Assembly: GCA_905233415.1 (NCBI GenBank)
Contig: CAJOEX010000011.1
Span: forward strand, 1-41,186
Direction of reading: 5' to 3'
Length of the DNA: 41,186 nt
Origin: Paludibacteraceae bacterium
GTDB lineage: Bacteria; Bacteroidota; Bacteroidia; Bacteroidales; Paludibacteraceae
In this document: piece after piece, positions 23,092-31,400 of the stretch
Layout of the letters: each line of letters begins with the position of its first letter
Position numbering within the stretch: position 1 is the first letter of the stretch
Notes under the pieces: generated by a model
Told to the model about the DNA's origin: nothing
The model's input: only the letters and a program-made list of their open reading frames with translations
Database searches by the model: none
Translations under genes and position numbers: made by a program

Positions 23092-24621
23092 TTATTTTAC
23101 AATCAGGCCAACAGCATTATATTCAACCCCTTCACGAATAATAATCAACTTGCCATCACGAAGTACTTTATTTGTTGCTTGGGATTTGACCTTCTCAATT
23201 TCCTCTACGCCTGTAGCTGTTTGTTCGTTTTGGAAAACAAATGCCAGTCGTCGAGGAGCAGCGGATAATCCTCCATTGTGAATCACGTATGCTTTATGCG
23301 CCTTTAATCTGTCGGGCATTCGGTATTGATAGAATCCTACTCCTTCCGATCCACCGCTAAGTACATAACAGTTATCCGGGGTATCAGTCTCTACATCAAC
23401 ACCCAGTAGCGCATTGGCAGCTGTAATAGTCACGCCAGCTGCGTCAGATACCGTCAATGTAATTGTGGATGATTTGGCTTTCAAAATAACTGCTTCATCT
23501 GCAGGAATGACGTCTCCTTCTCCGGCAATCTTGGATAATAACAAGCTATTACCGCTTATAGTGGCTATATATGCCTCTACTTCAGCCGGCAAAGAGTATT
23601 TGACGGAACTGTCGTAAAAAGTGCAATAGTAATCGGTTGAGTGTTCCGGGTCCTGGTTGGCTGTAAGATTTATTGTTGCGGGAGTGGGCGGAACATAGTC
23701 CCCAACGAATGTAACATTGACATCCGTTGAACTATTTCCCGTACTCCACTTGGCTATATATGCATCAAGGTATTCAGCCGGAACATGGCACAGAGTTGTC
23801 TTGCCCGGTTTGAAATCATCACATGCATTATCATTCCACGTCAAATCATCCGGATTGGCGGAAATATAAACATCCGTTATAAATGTGCAATCTTTAAAGG
23901 CATCTCTAGCGATAAGCGTCATAGTACTTGGGAGATTTAGGGAAGTCAAAGAAGTACACCCTTTAAAAGCAGTATTTCCAATTAAAGTGAGGCCTTCCGG
24001 AACGTAAATGGATGTCAAACTATTGCATCCTTCAAAAGAACCATCGGAGAATCTTTTCATGCTGTTAGGAACATACACGCTCGTCAGACTTTGGCAATTT
24101 TTGAAAACGTTCCAAGTAATATCCGTAGTTCCCTCCGGAATAATAAATGTCTGCAAACTGGTACAATTCTCAAAAGAATAGGAACTGAAACCATGGCACG
24201 TTTCCGGGACAGAGATGGAAACAAGATTCGTGCAATCTTCGAAAACACTACTGCCCATATTAACCACGCCATAAGGAATGACTATTGAAGTAAGGCTTTT
24301 ACATGCACAAAACGCACTATTACCAATGTATGTCACACCATCAGGAATCGTCACGGAAGTCAGATTGCTGCACGAATGGAAAACATAACTTGAAATTCTT
24401 GTAATGCCTTCGTCCATCTGAATAGTTGTGATGGCATCACGATAATTGTACCACGGTACAGTATATACCGAATTATGATTGGACATTGGCCCTGTCCCTG
24501 AGATTGTGAGAACGCCGTTTTCCAGCGTCCACGTGAGATCCGTACCACATGTGCCACTCTGTCCAAAAGTGTACACACTTAACAGTAACATTAATACTGC
24601 CGAAAGAATTTTTTGTTTCAT
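23092..24621 (-). CDS. Secreted BspA-like LRR protein with C-terminal sorting tail
   Basis: A 509-residue secreted protein: signal peptide MKQKILSAVLMLLLSVYTFG, then a short entry domain with CGTDLTWTLENGVLTISGTG, a motif that caps many Bacteroidales and Firmicutes LRR_5 proteins. About eight LRR_5 repeats follow to roughly residue 260 (F..C..LTSV.IP.GVT.IG..AF..C). A linker with VPAEYLDAYIAKW leads into a beta-rich region (about 310-440, LTANQDPEHSTDYYCTFYDS) that resembles a secreted-protein add-on domain. The last residues KVLRDGKLIIIREG..YN..G form the same short tail seen in the M6 protease and the 671-residue protein. Adhesion or matrix binding at the surface is the likely role. It has its own promoter (24731-24762) and a leader of about 100 nt. 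Confidence 0.87.
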   Translation of the reverse strand: MKQKILSAVLMLLLSVYTFGQSGTCGTDLTWTLENGVLTISGTGPMSNHNSVYTVPWYNYRDAITTIQMDEGITRISSYVFHSCSNLTSVTIPDGVTYIGNSAFCACKSLTSIVIPYGVVNMGSSVFEDCTNLVSISVPETCHGFSSYSFENCTSLQTFIIPEGTTDITWNVFKNCQSLTSVYVPNSMKRFSDGSFEGCNSLTSIYVPEGLTLIGNTAFKGCTSLTSLNLPSTMTLIARDAFKDCTFITDVYISANPDDLTWNDNACDDFKPGKTTLCHVPAEYLDAYIAKWSTGNSSTDVNVTFVGDYVPPTPATINLTANQDPEHSTDYYCTFYDSSVKYSLPAEVEAYIATISGNSLLLSKIAGEGDVIPADEAVILKAKSSTITLTVSDAAGVTITAANALLGVDVETDTPDNCYVLSGGSEGVGFYQYRMPDRLKAHKAYVIHNGGLSAAPRRLAFVFQNEQTATGVEEIEKVKSQATNKVLRDGKLIIIREGVEYNAVGLIVK

Positions 24622-24730
24622 AAAGTTTGTGAGTTGAGTAAATATAATTGTTTAATGTGTTTTATATTTTTGGGGCATAGAATAGGGAGTCCAGTATCCT
24701 CCTTTAATTTTCATAAAACCTTTGCGGCTG

Positions 24731-24762
24731 CAAAGGTACAACATTTTTCTCTTATATACAAA
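24731..24762 (-). promoter_or_regulatory. Bacteroidota-type promoter for the LRR gene
   Basis: Minus strand: TTTG at 24762-24759, exactly 20 nt, TACCTTTG at 24738-24731. Start near 24724, giving a leader of about 100 nt that holds a 20-codon upstream ORF. Confidence 0.87.
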
Positions 24763-24787
24763 AAAACTGCATTTTTCGTGCAGATTT
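24759..24787 (-). terminator. Small intrinsic terminator
   Basis: CTGCA/TGCAG stem (24767-24771 and 24779-24783), 7-nt loop, an extra AAA/TTT extension across one mismatch and seven T on the minus strand (complement of 24760-24766). It would end a minus-strand transcript just before the LRR promoter. Confidence 0.55.
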
Positions 24788-24940
24788 ATATAGAAACGCC
24801 ATATAGCGAGCGGCAATAAACGCTTTTTGTATGTCCTTCTGTTTTCCGTCGGTCAGTGACATGCTGCTTTTTTCCGTTGCCAGCCTCAACGATTCCGTTT
24901 CCCGTCATGACAGAACGTTTTTTTGTCTTGCACGCAGAAT
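24764..24940 (-). ncRNA. Candidate small transcript of unknown function (about 175 nt)
   Basis: A perfect promoter at 24947-24978 and a terminator at 24759-24787 bracket about 175 nt with no recognisable protein. A frame from 24908 encodes about 40 residues (starting MTGNGIVEAG) without family likeness. I see local pairing (for example GCTG with CAGC, 24859-24880) but cannot match it to SRP RNA, 6S RNA or tmRNA. Small RNA or long leader are both possible. Confidence 0.35.
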
Positions 24941-24946
24941 TTCGTA

Positions 24947-24978
24947 CAAAATTACAGCTTTTTTTTGATATGTGCAAA
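24947..24978 (-). promoter_or_regulatory. Bacteroidota-type promoter for the candidate small transcript
   Basis: Minus strand: TTTG at 24978-24975 in a TTTGCACAT context, exactly 20 nt, TAATTTTG at 24954-24947. Confidence 0.8.
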
Positions 24979-25037
24979 TAAAAAATGCGGGGAGGGTAAA
25001 AAAAACGAAAACTGACAAAATGGCAGGTGGGTTTGTT

Positions 25038-25052
25038 TGGCACGATTATTGC
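25038..25052 (+). promoter_or_regulatory. Sigma-54-type promoter for htpG
   Basis: TGGCACG (25038-25044), four bases, TTGC (25049-25052): GG and GC are separated by exactly 10 nt, the invariant RpoN -24/-12 arrangement. Transcription would begin around 25063, leaving a leader of about 58 nt before the ATG. No TAnnTTTG match with proper spacing was found here. Confidence 0.75.
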
Positions 25053-25072
25053 CGTTAATGAGGTGGATTTGT

Positions 25073-25120
25073 GACAAACATTGAACAAAATATACTGACA
25101 AACATTAAACAAAATATACT
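25073..25120 (+). repeat. 24-bp direct tandem repeat in the htpG leader
   Basis: Two adjacent 24-bp copies (25073-25096 and 25097-25120), beginning GACAAACATT and ending AAAATATACT, differ at one base (G/A at 25084/25108). The second copy ends directly at the htpG ATG, so it includes the ribosome landing region. Confidence 0.85.
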
Positions 25121-27067
25121 ATGGCAAAAGGAAATATAGGGGTGACATCAGACAATATATTCCCCGTCATCAAGAAGTTTTTATATTCAGACCACGAGAT
25201 TTTTCTGCGTGAGTTGATATCCAATGCCGTTGATGCTACGCAAAAGTTGAAGACGTTGGCATCTGTCGGTGAAGTAAAAGGCGATTTGGGCGATTTGCGC
25301 GTGCGTGTCCTCATTGACAAGAAAAAGAAGACGCTGACGGTGCAGGACCACGGCATCGGCATGACAGCGGAGGAAGTGGACCGCTTCATCAACCAGATTG
25401 CGTTCTCCGGTGCGGAGGAGTTTTTGGACAAGTACAAGGATAAAACGGAAGCAATCATCGGGCACTTTGGCTTGGGATTTTACAGTGCGTTTATGGTTTC
25501 GGATAAAGTTGAGATCTTCAGCCAAAGTTACCAACCCGATGCGAAAGCCGTTCACTGGTCGTGCGCGGGTGACCCTGAATATACGATGGAAGAGACCATC
25601 AAGTCAGAACGCGGGACGGATATCGTGCTGCATATCAACAGCGAATTTGAGCAATATCTCGAAGATGCGACCATTGAAGGATTGCTCAAGAAGTACTGCA
25701 AGTTCCTGCCGGTGGAGATTGCATTCGGCAAGAAGAAAGAGTGGAAAGACGGCAAAGAAATAGAGCTGGACGAGGACAACATCATCAACGACACCAATCC
25801 GGCATGGACGCGCAAGCCTGCAGACCTGACGGAAGAGGACTACAAGAAGTTCTATCACGAACTGTACCCGATGCAAATGGATGAACCGCTGTTCCATATT
25901 CATTTGAATGTCGATTACCCGTTCAACCTGACAGGCATTCTGTACTTCCCGAAAATCAAGACTAACCTTGATGTGCACCGCAACAAGATTCAACTCTACT
26001 GCAACCAGGTATTTGTGACCGATGAGGTGGAAAACATTGTACCGGAGTACCTGACGCTGCTTCACGGCGTGATTGACAGTCCGGATATTCCGCTGAATGT
26101 AAGCCGTTCGTACTTGCAGTCGGACAACAATGTAAAGAAGATTTCAGGTCACATTACCAAAAAGGTGGCTGACAAATTGGCAGAGATGTACAAGAACGAC
26201 AAGGAGGATTTCGAGAAAAAATGGGACGACATCAAACTGTTCATCCAGTTCGGAATGCTCTCGGACGAGAAGTTCTACGAACGTGCCATAGGCTTTGCAC
26301 TACTGAAGAACATTGAGGGCAAGTACAGTACATTGGAAGAATACAAGACGCAAATCAAGGATGCCCAGACAGACAAGGACGGCAATCTTGTCGTGCTTTA
26401 CACGCAGGACCCGGATGCCAACTATACATATATTGAGCGTGCGAAGGCAAAGGGCTACGATGTGCTGCTGATGGACGGCGAATTAGATGTACATGCCATG
26501 TCCCAATTCGAGCAGAAAGCAGGCGACGGGAAGCTGCGTTTTGTACGTGTGGACAGTGATATCATAGAGAACCTGATCAAGAAGGAAGAAGCAGCCAAGG
26601 ACAGTTATTCCGATGAACAGAAAGAAGGTCTGCGCAAGGCATTTGAAGCCATTTTGCCCGAAGACAAGAAACTGAACTACTACGTCTCATTCGAGGCGGC
26701 AGCCGCAGACGCGCTTCCGGTGTTCCTTACCCAGAATGAGTTCATGCGTCGAATGAAAGAAATGTCTGCCCATCAGCAAGGCATGTCGTTCTACGGACAA
26801 ATGCCCGACCAGTACAACATCGTCCTCAACACGTCGCATCCGCAAATTCAGGCGCTTATAGGCAAGATGACCTCGGAAGAGGTGGAAGAAGTGCCCGAAA
26901 CAAAGGAAGGCGAAGAGCCGAAAGCAGCCGTCAAGAAGACCGTTTATACGCTGTCCGGCGAAGATGAGAAACTGCACCAGCTGGTGGACATAGCGTTATT
27001 GGCTTCCGGCCTGCTGAAAGGCGAAGCGTTGGCGAAATTCGTCAATCGGAGTGTCGAGCTGCTTTAG
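25121..27067 (+). CDS. htpG: Molecular chaperone HtpG (Hsp90)
   Basis: The 648-residue protein is full length for HtpG. N-terminal ATPase: FLRELISNAVDA, DHGIGMTAEEV, IGHFGLGFYSAFMV, and RGTDIVLHI. The middle domain contains the client/ATP arginine region (LNVSRSYLQSDNNVKKI) and the C-terminal dimer domain ends VDIALLASGLLKGEALAKFVNRSVELL. An acidic insertion (EEVEEVPETKEGEEPK) lies about 50 residues before the end. It refolds or holds proteins in the cytoplasm under heat and other stress. It is the only complete gene on the plus strand, driven by a sigma-54-type promoter, and its stop codon overlaps the convergent gene's stop by 3 of 4 bases, with no terminator between. Confidence 0.96.
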   Translation: MAKGNIGVTSDNIFPVIKKFLYSDHEIFLRELISNAVDATQKLKTLASVGEVKGDLGDLRVRVLIDKKKKTLTVQDHGIGMTAEEVDRFINQIAFSGAEEFLDKYKDKTEAIIGHFGLGFYSAFMVSDKVEIFSQSYQPDAKAVHWSCAGDPEYTMEETIKSERGTDIVLHINSEFEQYLEDATIEGLLKKYCKFLPVEIAFGKKKEWKDGKEIELDEDNIINDTNPAWTRKPADLTEEDYKKFYHELYPMQMDEPLFHIHLNVDYPFNLTGILYFPKIKTNLDVHRNKIQLYCNQVFVTDEVENIVPEYLTLLHGVIDSPDIPLNVSRSYLQSDNNVKKISGHITKKVADKLAEMYKNDKEDFEKKWDDIKLFIQFGMLSDEKFYERAIGFALLKNIEGKYSTLEEYKTQIKDAQTDKDGNLVVLYTQDPDANYTYIERAKAKGYDVLLMDGELDVHAMSQFEQKAGDGKLRFVRVDSDIIENLIKKEEAAKDSYSDEQKEGLRKAFEAILPEDKKLNYYVSFEAAAADALPVFLTQNEFMRRMKEMSAHQQGMSFYGQMPDQYNIVLNTSHPQIQALIGKMTSEEVEEVPETKEGEEPKAAVKKTVYTLSGEDEKLHQLVDIALLASGLLKGEALAKFVNRSVELL

Positions 27068-28410
27068 AACTTGATGCCGATTAGTACCGGGTCATGGTCG
27101 GAGTAGCGGAAGAGAAGATTCTTCTTTGCTGCTTTGGACATGACCTTTTTTATGTTGTTTGTTTCGGCGTTATATTCGGTGGTGTTGAAGTTGTATTTGC
27201 TGTAATAGGAGGCAGAGTAGTAATAATCGGTGTTCCAATGGACATGTCGGACGCCGGTTATTTGTTTTGCCATGCCCGGACTGGCAAAGACGCGGTCCAA
27301 ACTGCCGCATTCGCCTTTGTAGGAATAGGAGTAGTTGAGGCTGTCAGACGCAAGCATGTCCTGATAACCCATTCCGACAATGGTTTGCAGCGGTTCCTCA
27401 TAGCGGTAACAGTTGAAGTCGCCGAGCATGAGAATGTCGGGGTCTGTATAGGTGCCGTCGTTGTATGCATTTTGAATGGTCCACATAATATTTGCGAGAT
27501 TTTCCATCCGTAGCGCATTGGCAGTAGCGGCATCACCTCTTTTGCTGCGCGGGTGGTTCAGCGAGACGACAAATCGTTCACCTGTTTTGAGGTCCTCAAA
27601 GCCCTGCAGCATAAACCGGTAGGCATAAATATCGGGTGCCTGATAGGCACAGCGCAGTTCTCCATAGGGTTTGATTTTGTCCTTGCGATAAATAAATCCG
27701 ACGGAAATGGTATCGCCGTCCGTAGCTGAGGTGCGCACGAAATCATACTGTTCCTTGCGGACGATTTCATTCATGGCGTCGGTCAAGTCTGCTGGGGCAG
27801 CAGTGCCTTTCTCCAGTTCGCACAGGGTATAAAGGTCTGCGTTGAAACGTGTAAGTGCGGAAGCCACTTTGAGGCGTTGCAGCGCGCGTTGTTTGGGAGT
27901 CGTGCGCCGTGAGGCGTAACCGCCGAGGTGAACGAAGTAATTCTGTATATTTGCCGAGCAGACAAGGATGTCGTGTTTGCCGACATCAGGTACTTTCTTG
28001 GACGGCTTGTAATTGCGGAAGTGCGGCTGCTGTCCGGTTTGGAGGCTGCGTTCGCCGGTAACGTAGGCTTGCAGATTCTTCACTGTTGCACCGAGATTCA
28101 GGTAATAGGGTACTTTGCAGACCAGTTTAATACTATGCTGCCGGTTATAGTTTTTGAGTTGCCAATAGGTGGTGCTGTCGCCCTTGTCGAGACCGATAGC
28201 CCGTTCTTCGGGGACATACAGCCGCTCGGGTGCAAGAATAAGCGAGTCGTAGAACGAACCGCAAACCACCAACGGAGTGGTGAGCGTAATTCGTTGACCT
28301 TGGTACTTCTCCCAACCGCCGTTTTGAAGGTCTTGGAAAGAGACAGCAGACGTTTCTGCCGAACAGGTGAGCGCAGCAAAAACAAACAGAATGCAAAATG
28401 TTTTTTTCAT
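27064..28410 (-). CDS. Secreted endonuclease/exonuclease/phosphatase family protein
   Basis: The 448-residue protein has a signal peptide (MKKTFCILFVFAALTCSA). Residues 20-140 form a beta-rich, OB-like domain (FQDLQNGGWEKYQGQRITLTTPLVV) often found before secreted nucleases. From about 147 comes the DNase I-like fold: ILVCSANIQNYF, ALTRFNADLYTLCELE (metal Glu), SLNHPRSKRGD, ILMLGDFNCYR and the final catalytic SDHDPVLIGI. This architecture resembles extracellular nucleases of the ExeM/NucH kind; it may degrade environmental DNA, or act as a phosphodiesterase. Secreted in the periplasm or outside. It starts 3 bp after tamB and is the last gene of its array. Confidence 0.8.
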   Translation of the reverse strand: MKKTFCILFVFAALTCSAETSAVSFQDLQNGGWEKYQGQRITLTTPLVVCGSFYDSLILAPERLYVPEERAIGLDKGDSTTYWQLKNYNRQHSIKLVCKVPYYLNLGATVKNLQAYVTGERSLQTGQQPHFRNYKPSKKVPDVGKHDILVCSANIQNYFVHLGGYASRRTTPKQRALQRLKVASALTRFNADLYTLCELEKGTAAPADLTDAMNEIVRKEQYDFVRTSATDGDTISVGFIYRKDKIKPYGELRCAYQAPDIYAYRFMLQGFEDLKTGERFVVSLNHPRSKRGDAATANALRMENLANIMWTIQNAYNDGTYTDPDILMLGDFNCYRYEEPLQTIVGMGYQDMLASDSLNYSYSYKGECGSLDRVFASPGMAKQITGVRHVHWNTDYYYSASYYSKYNFNTTEYNAETNNIKKVMSKAAKKNLLFRYSDHDPVLIGIKF

Positions 28411-28413
28411 GGT

Positions 28414-31400
28414 TTATTCTTCTTTTTTCCAGTTAAAATCGTGTTTGAATACAACGCCGACTCCTTCAATCATGGTGGCTTGACGAAGGGAATACTTGTC
28501 CACAGTGTGCGTATAGCCTTTGAGCCGGACTTTGCCGTTGGGCGTGAGGTAGTACTCAATGTCCAAATCGCCGAAGAACGGTCTGTTAGAAATATCGTTG
28601 TAGCGGTAACCGAAATTGCCGTTGATGACGAGCCTGTCAACCGGTTGTAGTGAGAAAACCGCTTCATATTCCTGTTGCGAGTCGGACCCTTCACCGTCGG
28701 AACGGATATTAAAGCCCATCGTAAAGACATTGGTCAGTTTGCCCAACCATGCGTTGATTTGACCGGTGATGGTTGAGGACAGAATAGAGTAGGTTTCATT
28801 AACACCGGATGAAGCGGTGGAGCTGCGAATATATTCGGGCGTGTAGAACTTGCCGAAAACAAGCAGGTAAACGACTTGACGCATCATCATTTCATCCGTG
28901 TTAATGACGGATTTGATTTGGCTGGCAATCGTCTCTTCCGACTTGGGCAGTTCGATGTCAAAGCGGATAATAGGGTCATTGAGAGGACCGGTGAGGTGCA
29001 CATTTGTCAGTACAGGCACGTTCGTCCGCCCTGAGATGAGATTTTCGGTTTCGGTGCCGAACAAATCTTTGAGGGAGGCGGTTACCTGATATTTGGCGGT
29101 GACGTTAAGCATCGGATTTTCAGGGTCGCCGTTCCAAATAATCTGTGAGCCCTCGGCAATGGTGAAATCACGGCGGATGACGTTGGCGATGGTGAAGCCC
29201 ATTTTTCCGCTTAACAGGGTGTAAGTGCCCATTAACTTGTACTCATCCGTGGAGTCGTCCATAGTAAACTTGACAGAGCCGTCCCCACGGGCTGTAATCT
29301 TGTCACCTGTTCGCTCGTTCAGTACCAGTTCAAACAGCGTTTGCGGGTCAATGTCAATATTCAACCCCAAGCGGAAACGGGAAGATGATGAAGAAGCGGC
29401 AGCTTGTTTGCGTCGTGGAAAGAGCGTGGAGTGCTCTTCTTCTTCCGCCCCTTCCTGTTTTTTGTCGTTGCGGTTGTAGAAGGTAATAAACGAATTGTCG
29501 GCAGCCGAACCCGGCCCGTCAATAGACAGCCTGAAACGTGATTTGCCGACGGCTTTCGCGTTTGCGGTCAGCATAATATCCGTGTCAGGTCCCTCTAAAA
29601 AGATGTCTCCGTCGGCGTAGATCTTACCCTGCATAAATTGTCCGGGTTTGTCAGGGAGATTGATGGCGAGTGTATGCGCACAATGTCCACTGAGCTTGAT
29701 CCGGAAGTCGCGGAAATACTCGTCATGCGTCAGACGTCCGTCAAAGAAGAACGGGTTACCCTCCTCGTCCCGAAGCGTCATGTTGGGGAAGATAATGGAG
29801 GTCGAATCCATAAATACCGAGTCGTTGAACGTATAGCGGCAGCCGGTGAACGGAATGGTCAAACCGGCGTCAATGCCTTTGACACGGGTAATGACCCACA
29901 CTTTTTTGCCTTCGCCGCTGACAGTAACGCGTCCGGAACCATAGCCGGAAATATCCGTCAGGAAATTGGCAGTCCAATGGCCGATGAAAGCCAAAGGAAT
30001 AGAGTCAGGGAATATATCAATGAGGAAGCGTCCTTTCTTAGGTTCTGCCAAGCCGTCCACGTGTGCTACACGGTGTGAACCGTTGTCAACGTTTCCGTCG
30101 ATGACAATACTGCCGGTTTCACGGTCGAGTTCAATTTTCGCCACAGCATTCCCTATGTGTGCACCGCCCATCAGTGCCGAATCCAAACGTACTTCGGCTT
30201 CAAAGACCGGCTTTGAGAATACACCGAACAGGTTCGCCCAACCGGTGAGTCTGCCTCCCACGGAAAACGCTTTTTCCGGCAAGGCAAAAGGCATCAGCAG
30301 TCCGGCGTTGATATTTGCCAGCGTAACGCGGAGCGAGTCCGTCTCACGTGGTGATGCAACACCTTCTGCGGCAATTACCTGCGATGTGCCAAGTATATGA
30401 AAATTGGAAATGGTTATCGATGTGTCTGCTACGCAGTAAGCAATGTGAGAGTCTCCGATTTGATATACCGAGTCGCCCAATTGGACAATGCTCGGCTGAA
30501 TATGTGCTTCCACCAACGGTTTGCCTGCATAGTGCGTAAAGCGTGTGTCAACATCCAGTGTGCCAAAGCTCTTGGACGGTGGTAAGGCACGAAGCGTCAA
30601 GCCTAACTGCAGCGAGTCTTGAACGGCTTGTGTGTGCATGGTTAAACGGGAGCTGTCCACTTGCAGCGAAAGGTCTAATTCCGCCCATTTGGAGGCATTG
30701 CCTGCAGTAAGTGTTACGTCTTGCAACAAGGTGTTTCCCGCCACCAATCCGGGAATATAGGTCTGTAATGACCAACGGCCTTTTTTCTCATTGAAAGAAC
30801 CTTTGATTACAGGGTCGTCACTAACCATCACGGGCAGTTGCAGCATTTCCTGAATTTTGCGAATCTTGTGCCCGTAGAGGTAAAGCGATAACTCATTGTC
30901 AGACGGCATTTTCATCAGTTGCTCGTAACGCTTGGTCGAATACAAGGAAGGCAGATAACGGGCGACCTGTTTGTTAATGGATGTTGCAAGGGTTGTGTAT
31001 GCAAAGTCACCTTTGACAGTGCCGGTAAGATAGTCGGAATTCAATTTAAGCGTTAGCACGTCTTTATGCCGGTCGGAGGTCAGGGCGAATGTATTCATTA
31101 CTACGGTATCATCGGCAATGCGCAGCTGCATAGACTCAATGTTCGCCGTTATTTCCGCATGGTCAATGTCTTCGCCGAGGTAGTGCAATTGCATGTTGGC
31201 GCTCAGTTCGGAATCGGGATAACGTTCTGTCAGTTTAAGCGCGCCCGGACATAAACGGTCCAATGCAAGGTGTAATTCGATTTCGTTCATTTCGGAATTG
31301 AAATCCATCAAACCTTCCAGATTAAGGGCGATGTTTTGGTCTTCAATTCGAAGCGTTCCTTCGGCATATTTGTCGTCAAAGTCGCTGTGTAATTGAATGT

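Larger units (their letters stand above)
24622..25120. other. 499-bp divergent intergenic region between LRR gene and htpG
   Basis: From left to right: a leader of the LRR gene with a 20-residue upstream ORF (24652-24714, minus; starts MKIKGGYW); its promoter (24731-24762); a terminator (24759-24787); a candidate small transcription unit with its own promoter (24947-24978), containing a 40-residue start-to-stop frame I cannot support as a gene; a low-complexity A-rich stretch (about 24990-25020); a sigma-54-type promoter (25038-25052) and a 24-bp direct repeat for htpG. Confidence 0.6.

Noticed and set aside
10835..24621. LRR arrays as CRISPR or DNA repeat arrays
   Set aside because: The repetition is at protein level (LRR_5 repeats of about 23 residues) with diverged DNA, and lies within long open frames.
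24764..24940. SRP RNA, 6S RNA or tmRNA
   Set aside because: A GGAA...AGCAGC-like string appears, but the SRP apical loop pairing is not there and no extended 6S-like terminal helix is seen.
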